From positions 930,001 to 994,000 of the forward strand of contig OZ251226.1 in NCBI GenBank assembly GCA_965240325.2: a stretch of DNA of 64,000 nt. Reading direction: 5' to 3'. This stretch comes from Rebecca billardiae RCC1528 (taxonomy: Eukaryota; Haptophyta). The translations under genes and the position numbers were made by a program. Shown one piece after another: positions 31,601 through 41,384 of this stretch. The notes under the pieces were generated by a model. It ran no database searches, had not been told where the DNA came from, and saw nothing but the letters and a program-made list of their open reading frames with translations. Position 1 is the stretch's first letter; each line of letters opens with the position of its first letter.

Positions 31601-33928
31601 GCGCCGTGTCCGTGCCGCGCGTCGCGGCGTGCAGCCGCGCCGCGCCGTCGCCGATCTCGAGCGCCGCGCCGCTCGCCTCGAGGAGCGCCGCCACCGCGCC
31701 GTGCCTCGCGCCGACGGCGAGCTGCACGGGCGTGCTGCCCCAGCGGTCGCGGCAGTTGACGTCCGCGCCGGCCTCGACGAGGAAGGCGACGACGGCGTTG
31801 TTCCCCGACGCCGCGGCGAGGTGGAGCGCCGTGCGCGCGTCGAAGTCGCGCGTGTCCACCGCGTAGCCGCGCGCGAGCAGCAGCCGCATGCCCTCGACGT
31901 CGTTCGCCGCGACCGCAGCGCTCATCTCGCTGAGGCTCTGCTCGTGCCGCGCGAGGATGGCGCGGCGGATGGCGGCCTTCTGCTCCTGCAGCTCCTTGAG
32001 CTCGTCTTCGTCCAGCGTGCCCGCGCGCTCGCCCTCGAGCGCGCCCACGTCGTTCCCCTCCTGGTCGAGCCCGTACTTTCGCAGAAACGTCGTGAGCACG
32101 GTCGCCTTCTCCTCCGGGAACGAGGCGAGGACGCGCTCGTACGACTCTTTCGAGAGCACGATCAGCGTGACGTCGCCGCCCGCCGACGCCTTCACCGTGT
32201 GCGGCTGCTGCACGCCGAGCAGGAACGCCACCTCGCCCACCAGCTGGCCCGGCCCGAAGTCCGAGCGGATCGTGCTGACGTACTTGTCGCCCTTGAACGT
32301 GTCGAGCGCGCCCGCCGCGCACCACAGCAGCTCGGTCGAGCCGTCGCCGCGGCAGAAGAGCACCTCGCGCGGCAGCACGAAGCGCTCGTGCAGCAGCAGC
32401 ACGAGCGACGAGTGCAGCTGCGCCGAGCAGCCGCGGAAGAGCCACGAGTGCGCGAGCTCGCGCGCGTACTGCGCCGTCGCCACGTCGGTGCGCATCGAGA
32501 GCGGCATCTTGGCGAAGATCTTGGCGGTGCCCGCCGCCTGCTTGCGGTGCTGGAAGGCGTAGTACTCGACGATGCGCGCGGCGAGCGCGGGCGGCAGCCG
32601 GCGCTCCTTGCCGTACCGCTCGGCGGCCTGCTGCACCACCTTGTGGTGCAGCACGTTCTGGTCGACGCGGATGAGGAAGTGCAGCAGCGTGCCGAACACG
32701 AACGCGTAGAAGACGATCTGCGCGAGCGCGGCGAGCACGGCGAGCCACACCTCGAGCCGCGCGCTGATCACCAGGTTGCCGTACCCGAGCGCTGCGGAGG
32801 GGAGGGGGGGGGCGCGTGGCCGGAGGGCCGACGCGAGGGGCGCGGAGGGGAGGCGGGGGTGGTGAGGAGCGGGGCGAGCGGTGGCGCGGGGGGGGAAGGG
32901 GGCGCGGAGAAGGCGCCGCGAGGGGCGCGTGGGTGGTGCGGGGGTGGCGCGCCACGGGCCGCGCGCGCGCGCGCGCTCGACGCACCGGTCATCCCCGCCC
33001 AGCCCATGTACGACGAGAGGAGGTAGCTCTGCGTGCCGCTGAGCGACTCGGGCGCGAAGCGCTCGTTGCGCGTGACGAGCGAGATCTGCGCCGCCCACGA
33101 CGGCAGCTCGACCACCTCCTGCCCGCGCTTCGCCACCGCCCACCAAAAGCAGCCGACCCAGTGCGGCACGGAGAGCAGCACGACGAAGAACTTGAACAGC
33201 CCGACGAGCGACGCGCTGGTCGCAAGGTCGTTGTTGAGCTTCTCGATGTACCGGTAGAGCTGGCGCACGCGCGTCAGCCGGAGCACCTGCGCCGCGAGCC
33301 ACAGCTCGATGCCGCCGCCGAGCAGGAAGACCACGCGCGCGAGGTGCAGCAGCACCGCACCCGCCCAGTCGAGCGCCGCGCGCTTCGAGCGGTAGTAGCG
33401 GCCGCGGCCCTCGTCGGCCTGAAGCTCGGAGGGCTCGCTCGTGGTCGCGACCAGGATGGAGGGCAGCTGCGCGCGCACCACCACCATCTCGATCGAGAGC
33501 AGCTCGAGGCAGTCCACCAGCAGGTCGACCACGGTGAGCGCGCCCGACTCGACCGTCGCCACCGGGAACGCGACGCGCAGCGGGATCAGCACCTCCTCGT
33601 ACAGCAGGATGGGGAGGCGGACGAGCTTGGAGCGCGCGGCGAGGCGCGCGCGCAGCGCGTGGTCCCACTCGAGGCCGTCGTCCGCCGCCTCGTCAGCCTC
33701 GTCGCCCGCGACGATCACCTGCCGCCACGTCACGCGCCGCCGGCCGCCGCCGTTGCCCGCGCGCGCGCCCGCGCGGCTGTCGCGCAGGATGCCGCCCATG
33801 ACGGGACCGTGCGGCGGTCTCGGCCCCTTTGCACCGTCCGCGACGTCCACCGCGCTCTCCGTCGCGCCCGGCGCCGGCTTGACCGTCGCCGCCCAGCGTG
33901 TCCCAAGCAGCACCGTCGACCAGCCCAT
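24621..33928 (-). CDS. Tandem double AKT-like channel with two CNBD-like and two ankyrin regions
   Basis: Four exons on the minus strand (33928-32986, 32791-26337, 26190-24889, 24773-24621) encode about 2950 residues. Introns of 194, 146 and 115 bp start GTGCG and end in GCAG. Module 1: membrane segments from about 105, an Arg-rich S4 (QVLRLTRVRQLYRY, about 214-227), S5 near 240-265, and a pore filter TALGYGN with GYG at 317-319 created across the first splice. A CNBD-like domain (about 415-560) ends in VQQPHTVKA, as in plant AKT/KAT channels, and ankyrin repeats follow at about 600-885. A low-complexity linker leads to module 2: membrane segments from about 1950, S4 near 2048 (VLRLLRLVNARAT), pore segment STIGLSTV near 2160, CNBD (about 2290-2400) and ankyrins (about 2475-2740). 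The long exon runs unbroken through both modules, so this is one protein. Selectivity and ligand are unknown. Confidence 0.85.
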
Positions 33929-34443
33929 GACAAGACGGTACAGCTATCTCAGGGCCGCGTCCCCACTTGGCATTGCCGCCTTTCGCGCCTTCCATAGGTG
34001 GTAAAATGATGAGGAATCAGGACCGCACTGGATGAGGCTCGTTAATGGGCTCGTGTGTCGGCCCCCCCGGCGACGAGCTCACATATGGAGATTTCTCGCG
34101 CGGTATTATTCCCCTCAAACCACGCGGTGGGAGCGGTATTTTGAATATGTATTGGCGGGTGCGCGGTAGCATTCGTCAATAGGCGTGGGTCAAAATGAAC
34201 GACTCTTCGAATACAATAATGCACCATGCACCATTGGACAAAACATTGAAATATTCTTTTCATTCAAGATGATCATATTCATCACCTCGTCCAATGACGT
34301 ACGACTTGAAATGGCTACGGGTATTCGGGTAGAGAAGCAGAAGTGCTCGCACAATACTATCTAAACGATTTGGCTTCGCCGCTTCGGCGAGACAGAGACG
34401 ATTCCGCCATCACCTCCCTCCGAGTGCACCACCACAATCGGCG
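33929..34443. other. Divergent intergenic region
   Basis: Head-to-head spacer between the tandem channel gene (-) and the MHYT gene (+). It is unusually AT-rich from about 34080 to 34370 for this genome. It is presumably promoter DNA for both genes; no motif could be assigned. Confidence 0.5.
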
Positions 34444-35574
34444 ATGGGCGCTTCGGCCTCGGCGGTGTGCGCGCCGGGCGCACCTCAGGCAGAGCTCGTG
34501 CAGGTCTGGGACCCGTCCTTCGTCTTCCTCTCCTTCGTGATCAGCACCGTCGGCGCGTTCACCTCGCTCACCACCGTCGTGTACGCGTTCTCGGTACTGC
34601 GTCAGCCCAGCCTGCGCGGGTGGTTCCACGCGTACATGGTCGCGGCGGGCGCGGCGATCGGCGGCGTCGCCGTGTGGGCGATGCACTTTGTCGGCATGCA
34701 GGCCCTCTCGCTGCGCACCTGCGACGGCCGCCCCGTCGCCATGTCGTACAACGTTGTGCTCACCATCACCTCACTCGTCGCGGCGATCGCGATCGGCACG
34801 CTCGTCTTCTACCTCGTCGTGCCGTCGCACAGCGTTGGGGCGGGCGCGGGCGCGGGGCCGGGCGGCGGGGGCGGGGGCGCGGGGGCCAGGGCCGCGAGCG
34901 CACACCTCCCCGACTCGTCGTACTGGATCCTTCACGACGTCGAGCTGTGCGGCGTCAAGCCGCGCGTCGGCAAGTTTGCGATTGGCCGGTTCGTCCTCGC
35001 ATCCGTGCTACTCGCGACCGGCGCGTGCGTGATGCATTACATGGGGATGGCGGCGATGTACGGCGCGTACACGATCCGCTTTGACGGCGCGCTCGTGGGC
35101 GTCTCCGTCCTCATCGCCGTCGTCGCCGCGAGCGCCGGCCTCTTCATCGTCGTGCAGATCGCGTACGCGGGCCTCACGTGGTTCTCGATCGCGCTGCGCG
35201 TGGTGGCCGCGCTGGTGATCGCGCTCGCGGTGAACTGCATGCATTATGTGGGGATGCTGAGCGCAAGCTACGTGCCCACGCGCGAGCTGGGCGACAACAT
35301 CAACCACCACCTCGGGCCCAACCTCAGCATGCACGCGCTCGTCGTCGTCGCCATCGCCGTGAGCTACTGCTTTGCGCAGCTGCTCGCCGTGTACTCGCAC
35401 CTCACCTCGCTGCTGCTGCCCGACGACGCTCACGCGACCGCGGTCGTCGGCGCGGGCGAAGAGGGCGAGGGCGGGCTTGGCGGCAGCGCGGCGCAGCCGC
35501 CGCCCGGGGAGAAGCGTGGGGCGCCGGCCGACTCGCCCCCTGCCGCCGCCGGCGGGCGCGGCGCGGGGAGGTGA
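34444..35574 (+). CDS. MHYT-domain integral membrane protein
   Basis: Single exon, 376 residues. About seven hydrophobic segments fill residues 20-320. Three carry the MHYT signature, Met-His-[FY]-x-Gly-Met, at AMHFVGMQ, VMHYMGMA and CMHYVGML. In bacteria this domain is thought to bind copper through those Met/His residues and to sense a diatomic gas, usually in front of GGDEF/EAL output domains. Here no output domain follows, only a Gly/Pro/Ala-rich tail of about 55 residues. A Gly-rich cytosolic or lumenal insert (about 137-155) separates the first signature from the others. Signal partner and function are unknown. Confidence 0.9.
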   Translation: MGASASAVCAPGAPQAELVQVWDPSFVFLSFVISTVGAFTSLTTVVYAFSVLRQPSLRGWFHAYMVAAGAAIGGVAVWAMHFVGMQALSLRTCDGRPVAMSYNVVLTITSLVAAIAIGTLVFYLVVPSHSVGAGAGAGPGGGGGGAGARAASAHLPDSSYWILHDVELCGVKPRVGKFAIGRFVLASVLLATGACVMHYMGMAAMYGAYTIRFDGALVGVSVLIAVVAASAGLFIVVQIAYAGLTWFSIALRVVAALVIALAVNCMHYVGMLSASYVPTRELGDNINHHLGPNLSMHALVVVAIAVSYCFAQLLAVYSHLTSLLLPDDAHATAVVGAGEEGEGGLGGSAAQPPPGEKRGAPADSPPAAAGGRGAGR

Positions 35575-35907
35575 CTGGTGAGCCACTCGGTTAGGCGGCT
35601 CGACTAAGAACGACACTCGACAGTGCACCGTCCGTTACGGCGGCGCGTGTAGTTCGTCACTCTTGACTCCACAGTCACGTTCCTACGGTAATATAATAAG
35701 GTATTCTACTAGCTAGCGGATACTGTCGTACGACGTGAGTTATACTCGGTTCCTACCGTTGTGTCTGTAATGACTTGTGACCTATCTACCGGGATACGGA
35801 GCAGTGATCCGCGCAGCCCGCGGGCTGTCCCGCTTAGGACTGCATGATGTAGTCATCATCACTTAGTCTTATCATCCGCGAGACCGGAGTCCGATCATGA
35901 TCCGATG

Positions 35908-35909
<2 letters not shown>
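35575..35909. other. Intergenic region, no feature seen
   Basis: 3' flank of the MHYT gene, of mixed composition. It ends in the AT microsatellite. No gene recognised. Confidence 0.5.

Positions 35910-35945
<36 letters not shown>
35910..35945. repeat. (AT)n microsatellite
   Basis: An uninterrupted AT dinucleotide run of about 36 bp immediately before the dispersed hairpin element. Confidence 0.97.
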
Positions 35946-35947
<2 letters not shown>

Positions 35948-35948
<1 letters not shown>

Positions 35949-36016
35949 TATGATCGGCTACGCCGATCTTCGGGTAGTGAACAACGAAGTTGAGGGCGCA
36001 CGGCCCTAGTGGCTAG
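35948..36016 (+). repeat. 69-bp dispersed element with two hairpins, copy 1
   Basis: Matches 61667-61735 over 69 bp without gaps. It contains a 7-bp hairpin (GATCGGC/GCCGATC, loop TAC) and near its end a second one (AGGGC/GCCCT). Five bases later it stops at CTAG followed by T, beyond which the copies differ. This layout resembles a Helitron 3' terminus. No coding capacity. Confidence 0.8.
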
Positions 36017-37340
36017 TCACCATCACGCAGCTAGTGAGCTTGTGAATGTGAGCAGCAGCCGCGGCTTGTGACGACACGGTCGGACGGTCGGACGGTGCCG
36101 GTGCGGCGGGGGCAGCGGCGGCGCGACGGCGTCGGCGGTGGCGCGCTCGTACAGCGTCTGCAGCACGTGCGCAGCGTGACTGCGTGTGCAGCAGCGCGCC
36201 GCTCAGCTCCCGCCGCTCCACGCCGCCGCAGCGGCGCGCGCGGCGCGCGCCCGCCTCGGCCGCGGCCGCGCCCGCCACCATCCGTCGCGCCGCCGCCAGC
36301 TGCTGCGCCGTCGGTGACGGCGGCGGGTCGAGTGCAGAGAGGAGGTGGATGAGCCAGTGCAGCTCGGACTGCGTGACGTCCACGTCCACCACCGCGTCCT
36401 CCTTCGCCACCGCCATCTCCTCCGCCCGCCCCGCCCCCCAGCGGCGGTCCCACCACTTAGTAGGCGGCGACCGCGGCCCGGCGCACGCCGCCGTGACGCC
36501 GCGGGCGCCCGGCGAGCGCTCGGATGACGAAGCGGCTGGGCGGCAGCGTGGGCGGCGAGGCGACGCGCTCTCCGCCGCTGACGGAGGAGTTGACGGAGGT
36601 CGTGCGCGCTAGGTCGGCGGCGGTGTGCGCGGCGGCGCTGGGCGAGTGCGCCAGCCTCTCGGGCAGCACATGCCCCGCCGCGCGCCCGCCGCCGCCCAGG
36701 CTCCCGCGCTCGGCCGCGCGCCGCGCCGCCGCGCTGTCCGCACGCCGCGGGCGCCCGGCGAGCGCTCGGATGACGAAGCGGCTGGGCGGCAGCGTGGGCG
36801 GCGAGGCGACGCGCTCTCCGCCGCTGACGGAGGAGTTGACGGAGGTCGTGCGCGCGAGGTCGGCGGCGGTGTGCGCGGCGGCGCTGGGCGAGTGCGCCAG
36901 CCTCTCGGGCAGCACATGCGCCACATGCCCCGCCGCGCGCCCGCCGCCGCCCAGGCTCCCGCGCTCGGCCGCGCGCCGCGCCGCCGCGCTGTCCGGATGG
37001 CGCACCTCCCTCGACTGCGCCGCCACCATCGCCCTCGCTCCCTGCAGTCGCCGCCCCCGCCGCCTGCCGTGACGCGCTCGCCGCGCGCCGTTCGGGCGGC
37101 ACTCGCGGGCGGCGGCGTCGGCTGAGAGCCGGCGGCGGTGACGCGCGGGCGGCCGCCGCTGGCGAGGGTGAGGACGGACATGCCGTTCGGCGCGCCTCCC
37201 TCGTCCGTGCCGCCACCACCGCCCTCGCTCCCTTCAGCCGCCGCCCCCGACGCCTCCGCCTGGCCGCTACAAAGGCCGCCGCATCGCACCGGGACTCGCG
37301 CCGACGTGCGGGCGGCGGTTGGATCGTGACTGTTCGCGAC
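36017..37340. other. GC-rich region with overlapping low-complexity ORFs
   Basis: Both strands are open for long stretches and the peptides are Ala/Arg/Pro-rich. The least implausible coding stretch is on the minus strand near 36416-36240 (start MAVAKEDAVVDVDVTQSE). No domain or consistent splice chain supports a gene. A 246-bp direct duplication lies inside. Confidence 0.35.
36496..36996. repeat. Direct duplication, units of 246 and 255 bp
   Basis: Unit 1 is 36496-36741 and unit 2 is 36742-36996. They are almost identical; unit 2 has a 9-bp insertion near 36920. Both lengths are multiples of three, so any frame stays open through both. Confidence 0.92.
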
Positions 37341-37391
37341 CAGAGAGCCCAGAAGTGACGGTTGTTAACTCGTACCATAAAACTTTACTAC
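37341..37391 (+). repeat. Dispersed repeat, copy 1 (pair at 63877-63930)
   Basis: Starts CAGAGAGCC and continues AGAAGTGACGGTT, then CTCGTACCAT and AAACTTTAC. The same series occurs at 63877-63930 with small indels. It is non-coding and may be a terminus of an unrecognised mobile element. Confidence 0.75.
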
Positions 37392-38580
37392 AAGAGGCAG
37401 AATCAAAGCCGATCGCTGCCCTTTCAAGTTGTCCAGGGACACACTCGTTTTCAGAGAGCTGTTAATCCTCGCAGATAGAGGTGTCGAATCCCACCCGCAT
37501 TGTAATACGTTGATACTGAAACGTTGTTTTTGAAGTGTGGTTCTCTTCAGAGGAGAAGGATAATAGGAGACGATACTTTACTCTTTGAATTGGAATCAGC
37601 AAACCAAAAGTGTATATCAGCAGGAGAATCACGATAGGAGACGATACTTTACTCTTTGAATTGGAATCAGCAAACCAAAAGTGTATATCAGCAGGAGAAT
37701 CACGAACGGCCCACCATAATTATCAGAAAGATGCAGACGCCTTTGTCCTATTCGAGTTCGATTTCTTCTATTACTTACTATCCAAGGATTAAGGAGCAGT
37801 ACAAACGCAATCATGAGCAGCGATATCGAGTCAAATGCGGATTTCACACCTAAATCCACCTACAAAAATCCCCCAAATCCTGCGCGCATCCTCTTTTTTG
37901 ATTTTGCGGAGCACGTGCGCCGCCCCCCCCGGCTTTCGCTCACGCTCAGACCTTTCGGGGGGCCGTGCGCCATTATAGCATATCAGCATCAGCGATCGCC
38001 GATATATATACGCGGCGCGAAGTGCCGCGAACGCGGCATGAAAACAATTCCCCCGCATCCCCACTGGGCGGAAGTGCGGACGGGTTACGGTAACGCCGAA
38101 AATCGATTTCTTTACTGTGTATCACATATATATTTAACGACGTAGCATGCAACGCCGGGCAGGCGTCAGATGACAGAGTCAGCTGAGCTGGCACGGCAGC
38201 AGAAGTCGAGCAGCGGCGACCGGACAGTCACAGCAGTATTTAATTCTGCGATTATAATATTTGTTTAAACTATTATTTGATATATTATAATAAACTACGT
38301 AGTTATTGTCCGCGCATTTATTGCCGCCAACAGCGGTGAGTCCGTGTTCGAACCGCCAGTAGCAGCGCGACGACGGCAGGCCGATAATGGGCGCGCCCTA
38401 GTATCATACTGTACTTGTAGCCTTAGAGAGAGAGTAAGAGCCAGCTACTGAGCTAGAGAAAGTGCGCGCACTGCGCTGCCACTGTCTTGGACCCAGCCAC
38501 AAGACCCAGCGCCCAGAGTACGTCGTGTCATCGACCCAGCCACTGATGTCATGATTAGTAGAAGTAAAACAGCTTCGTCG
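37392..38580. other. AT-rich intergenic region
   Basis: Much lower GC than the neighbourhood. It contains the 71-bp tandem duplication and, near 38132-38168, the segment shared with the 3' flank of RAP gene 1. A tRNA-like fragment near 37465-37500 was examined and not accepted. No gene supported. Confidence 0.5.
37563..37705. repeat. Tandem duplication, 71-bp unit, two copies
   Basis: An AT-rich 71-bp unit beginning ATAGGAGACG occurs twice head-to-tail with no visible differences. Confidence 0.93.
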
Positions 38581-41058
38581 TCAAGACGATGACGACGACT
38601 GCACCAAGTCGCGTGCCAACCCTCCTGCAAAGCGTGCGTTGCTCGCGGCTGAGCCAGATGCACCGCTGTAGTCCGCGTAGCTCACGCGCACGACCTGCCA
38701 GCCCAACGATTCGAGCACGCGCGTCTTCCACTGGCTGGGCCCGTTGAGCCGCTGCGCGCCCGTCCACGGGTCGGTCACGAAGTGGGACGGCCCATCGTAC
38801 TCCACAGCCACCTTGGACGCGGCGCACGCCATGTCCACGACGAGCAGCCCGCCCTCGCCGATGCGCACCTCCTCCTCGTGCGCCCAGCCGCACTCTGCGA
38901 GCGCGCGAGACAGCGCCCGCTGCGATGACGACGAGCGCACCCGTGACACTCGGTCACGAAGCAGCTGGCTACCGAGGCACTGCGCCAGCATGGACTCTAC
39001 ACGCGTGCGTGCGGTGCCAACGGGCAGGCGTGCATCGGCGTGCAGCGTGATCAGTGCCTGCGCCACATTGATGTGCCCCTCGAGCGCGAGTTGCGCTTGC
39101 ACCCCAGATGCAGCAAGGAGTCGCTCGCACAGGGACAGCAGAAGCTGCCGATGCTCCATGTGCTGGCCAGCCGTCGCATACGCCCACACCGTGTTGGCCA
39201 TGCTCTGCGCATTGAACTCGCCCACGCGCACCTCAGCCTCCCGCGCGATCGCACCATACAGCGCGGGTGCGTCCACGCCCGCTGTGGCGTACGCCCACGC
39301 CGTGTTGGCCATGTTCTGCGCATTGAACTCGCCCACGCGCGCCTCGGCCTCCCGCGCGAATGCGCCATACAGCGCGGGTGCGTCCACGCCAGCTGTGGCG
39401 TACGCCCACGCCGTGCTGGCCAGCTCCTGCGCATTGAACTCGCCCACACGCGCCTCGGCCTCCCGCGCGATCGCGCCATACAGCGCGGGCGCGTCCACGC
39501 CCGCTGTGGCGTACGCCCACGCCGTGTTGGCCAGCCCCTGCGCATTGAACTCGCCCACGCGCGCCTCGGCCTCCCGCGCGATCGCGCCATACAGCGCGGG
39601 TGCGTCCACGCCCGCTGTGGCGTACGCCCACGCCGTGTTGGCCAGCTCCTGCGGCTTGAACTCGCCCACACGCGCCTCGGCCTCCCGCGCGATCGCGCCA
39701 TACAGCGCGGGTGCGTCCACGCCAGCTGTGGCGTACGCCCACGCCGTGCTGGCCAGCCCCTGCGCCTTGAACTCGCCCACGCGCGCCTCGGCCTCCCGCG
39801 CGATCGCGCCATACAGCGCGGGTGCGTCCACGCCCGCTGTGGCGTACGCCCACGCCGTGTTGGCCATGTTCTGCGCATTGAACTCGCCCACACGCGCCTC
39901 GGCCTCCCGCGCGATCGCGCCATACAGCGCGGGCGCGTCCACGCCCGCTGTGGCGTACGCCCACGCCGTGTTGGCCAGCCCCTGCGGCTTGAACTCGCCC
40001 ACGCGCGCCTCCGCCTCCCGCGCGATCGCGCCATACAGCGCGGGTGCGTCCACGCCAGCTGTGGCGTACGCCCACGCCGTGTTGGCTAGCTCCTGCGCAT
40101 TGAACTCGCCCACGCGCGCCTCGGCCTCCCGCGCGATCGCGCCATACAGCGCGGGTGCGTCCACGCCAGCTGTGGCGTACGCCCACGCCGTGTTGGCCAT
40201 GTTCTGCGCATTGAACTCGCCAACGCGCGCCTCGGCCTCCCGCGCGATCGCGCCATACAGCGCGGGTGCGTCCACGCCAGCTGTGGCGTACGCCCACGCC
40301 GTGTTGGCCAGCTCCTGCGGCTTGAACTCGCCCACGCGCGCCTCGGCCTCCCGCGCGAATGCGCCATACAGCGCGGGTGCGTCCACGCCCGCTGTGGCGT
40401 ACGCCCACGCCGTGTTGGCCAGCTCCTGCGCATTGAACTCCCCCACGCGCGCCTCGGCCTCCCGCGCGATCGCGCCATACAGCGCGGGCACGTCCATGCC
40501 CGCTGTGGCGTACGCCCAAGCCATGTTGGCCATGTTCTGCGCATTGAACTCGCCCACGCGCGCCTCGGCCTCCCGCGCGATCGCGCCGAATGTGCGCTCG
40601 GCACCGCACTTCGTCGGCCGCAGCTTGGCCAGGCCGTGCGCTAGGTTAGCCACTTGGCGGGCGCTATACGGCGAGCCGTCGACTGCCTTGCCCTCCAGCC
40701 GCCGCTCCACGCGCGCGAGCAGGGCGCCAAAGGGCTTGTCGGTGCGCAGTGCGTGGCCGCGCAACGTGCGCGCGTTGCGACCCAGTCGAGACATGGCTGT
40801 AGCCTCGTTCACCGGGTTGAACGCGTGGCCATGCGTAGCGCACACATCGAGGATGCGTTTCGCGTCACGTGCATCCATGAGCTGCTGGTTAATCATCTTG
40901 TTATCTGGCCGGCGTGATGGGCCGCCAGCGTGCATCGTCGCCCGTAGCGCAGCACAGGCGAGTGCGGGCGAAGGCGGCATGCGCTCTCGCAGCCCATACG
41001 CGCTACGCGGGCATGTGGCCGAAGTGGTGCTCACCAACCGCCCTAACAGCCCGAGCAT
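38581..41058 (-). CDS. RAP-domain protein with 37-residue helical repeats, copy 2
   Basis: Single exon, 825 residues from the ATG that aligns with its paralogue at 21568-24156; an in-frame ATG at 41232 is possible but lies upstream of the region where the two frames agree. The leader MLGLLGRLVSTTSA again suggests organelle import. Thirteen repeats of 37 residues carry the opening dipeptides NM, EL, EL, NM, EL, GL, NM, GL, EL, GL, EL, NM, SM, so the order differs from copy 1 although flanks and RAP domain are nearly identical. The C-terminal RAP domain (VAVEYDGPSHF, WKTRVLESLGWQVVRVSY) is intact. Family knowledge points to binding of organellar RNA. The different repeat order suggests a different target, which is inference. 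Confidence 0.9.
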   Translation of the reverse strand: MLGLLGRLVSTTSATCPRSAYGLRERMPPSPALACAALRATMHAGGPSRRPDNKMINQQLMDARDAKRILDVCATHGHAFNPVNEATAMSRLGRNARTLRGHALRTDKPFGALLARVERRLEGKAVDGSPYSARQVANLAHGLAKLRPTKCGAERTFGAIAREAEARVGEFNAQNMANMAWAYATAGMDVPALYGAIAREAEARVGEFNAQELANTAWAYATAGVDAPALYGAFAREAEARVGEFKPQELANTAWAYATAGVDAPALYGAIAREAEARVGEFNAQNMANTAWAYATAGVDAPALYGAIAREAEARVGEFNAQELANTAWAYATAGVDAPALYGAIAREAEARVGEFKPQGLANTAWAYATAGVDAPALYGAIAREAEARVGEFNAQNMANTAWAYATAGVDAPALYGAIAREAEARVGEFKAQGLASTAWAYATAGVDAPALYGAIAREAEARVGEFKPQELANTAWAYATAGVDAPALYGAIAREAEARVGEFNAQGLANTAWAYATAGVDAPALYGAIAREAEARVGEFNAQELASTAWAYATAGVDAPALYGAFAREAEARVGEFNAQNMANTAWAYATAGVDAPALYGAIAREAEVRVGEFNAQSMANTVWAYATAGQHMEHRQLLLSLCERLLAASGVQAQLALEGHINVAQALITLHADARLPVGTARTRVESMLAQCLGSQLLRDRVSRVRSSSSQRALSRALAECGWAHEEEVRIGEGGLLVVDMACAASKVAVEYDGPSHFVTDPWTGAQRLNGPSQWKTRVLESLGWQVVRVSYADYSGASGSAASNARFAGGLARDLVQSSSSS
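39195..40580 (-). repeat. 111-bp coding tandem repeats in RAP gene 2
   Basis: Thirteen units of 111 bp, highly similar to those at 22160-23650 but in another order. Confidence 0.93.
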
Positions 41059-41384
41059 CCTTCTCCAGGCCGGCCCCGTGCGCCGCGACGCCGCGTGGAA
41101 GACGACGCCTGCGTCCCCTCCCGTGCTGCTCCCAAAGTTCCAACACGGTCCCTCGTCATCGACACGATGGCGGCCAATCGGGTTCACTGGATCAGGGGCT
41201 TCGGGCTGGAATGCTGGATATGCTAATCGCATCCATGCCGTCCCGGGAGTTCGGCGCACAGCCAGTGCAGTACTTGTAGTGCGCTCGCAGGACGGCGCCC
41301 GACCGGATCTCGGGGCACTCGAAGCGGCCGAGGCGGATCGTGCCGGCATCGCCGAGCGCGGCCTCGCTGATCTGTCCGCTGCGA
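41059..41384. other. Divergent promoter region, RAP gene 2 / MFS transporter
   Basis: About 326 bp between divergent starts. The part from 41059 to about 41180 still matches the upstream flank of RAP gene 1; the rest is unique. Confidence 0.55.

Noticed and set aside
28452-33026. Very long plus-strand ORF (1524 codons) opposite the channel gene
   Set aside because: Its peptide is Arg/Ala-rich without domains and lies antisense to a gene with clear membrane, CNBD and ankyrin domains. In this GC-rich DNA the antisense frame tends to stay open.
37430-37505. tRNA-like fragment (CTGTTAA anticodon-like loop, GTGTCGAATCCCAC T-arm-like sequence)
   Set aside because: The anticodon stem has a mismatch, the T stem is irregular and no matching acceptor or D arm could be placed.
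38330-38365. T-loop-like GTTCGAACC
   Set aside because: No other tRNA arm in the vicinity.
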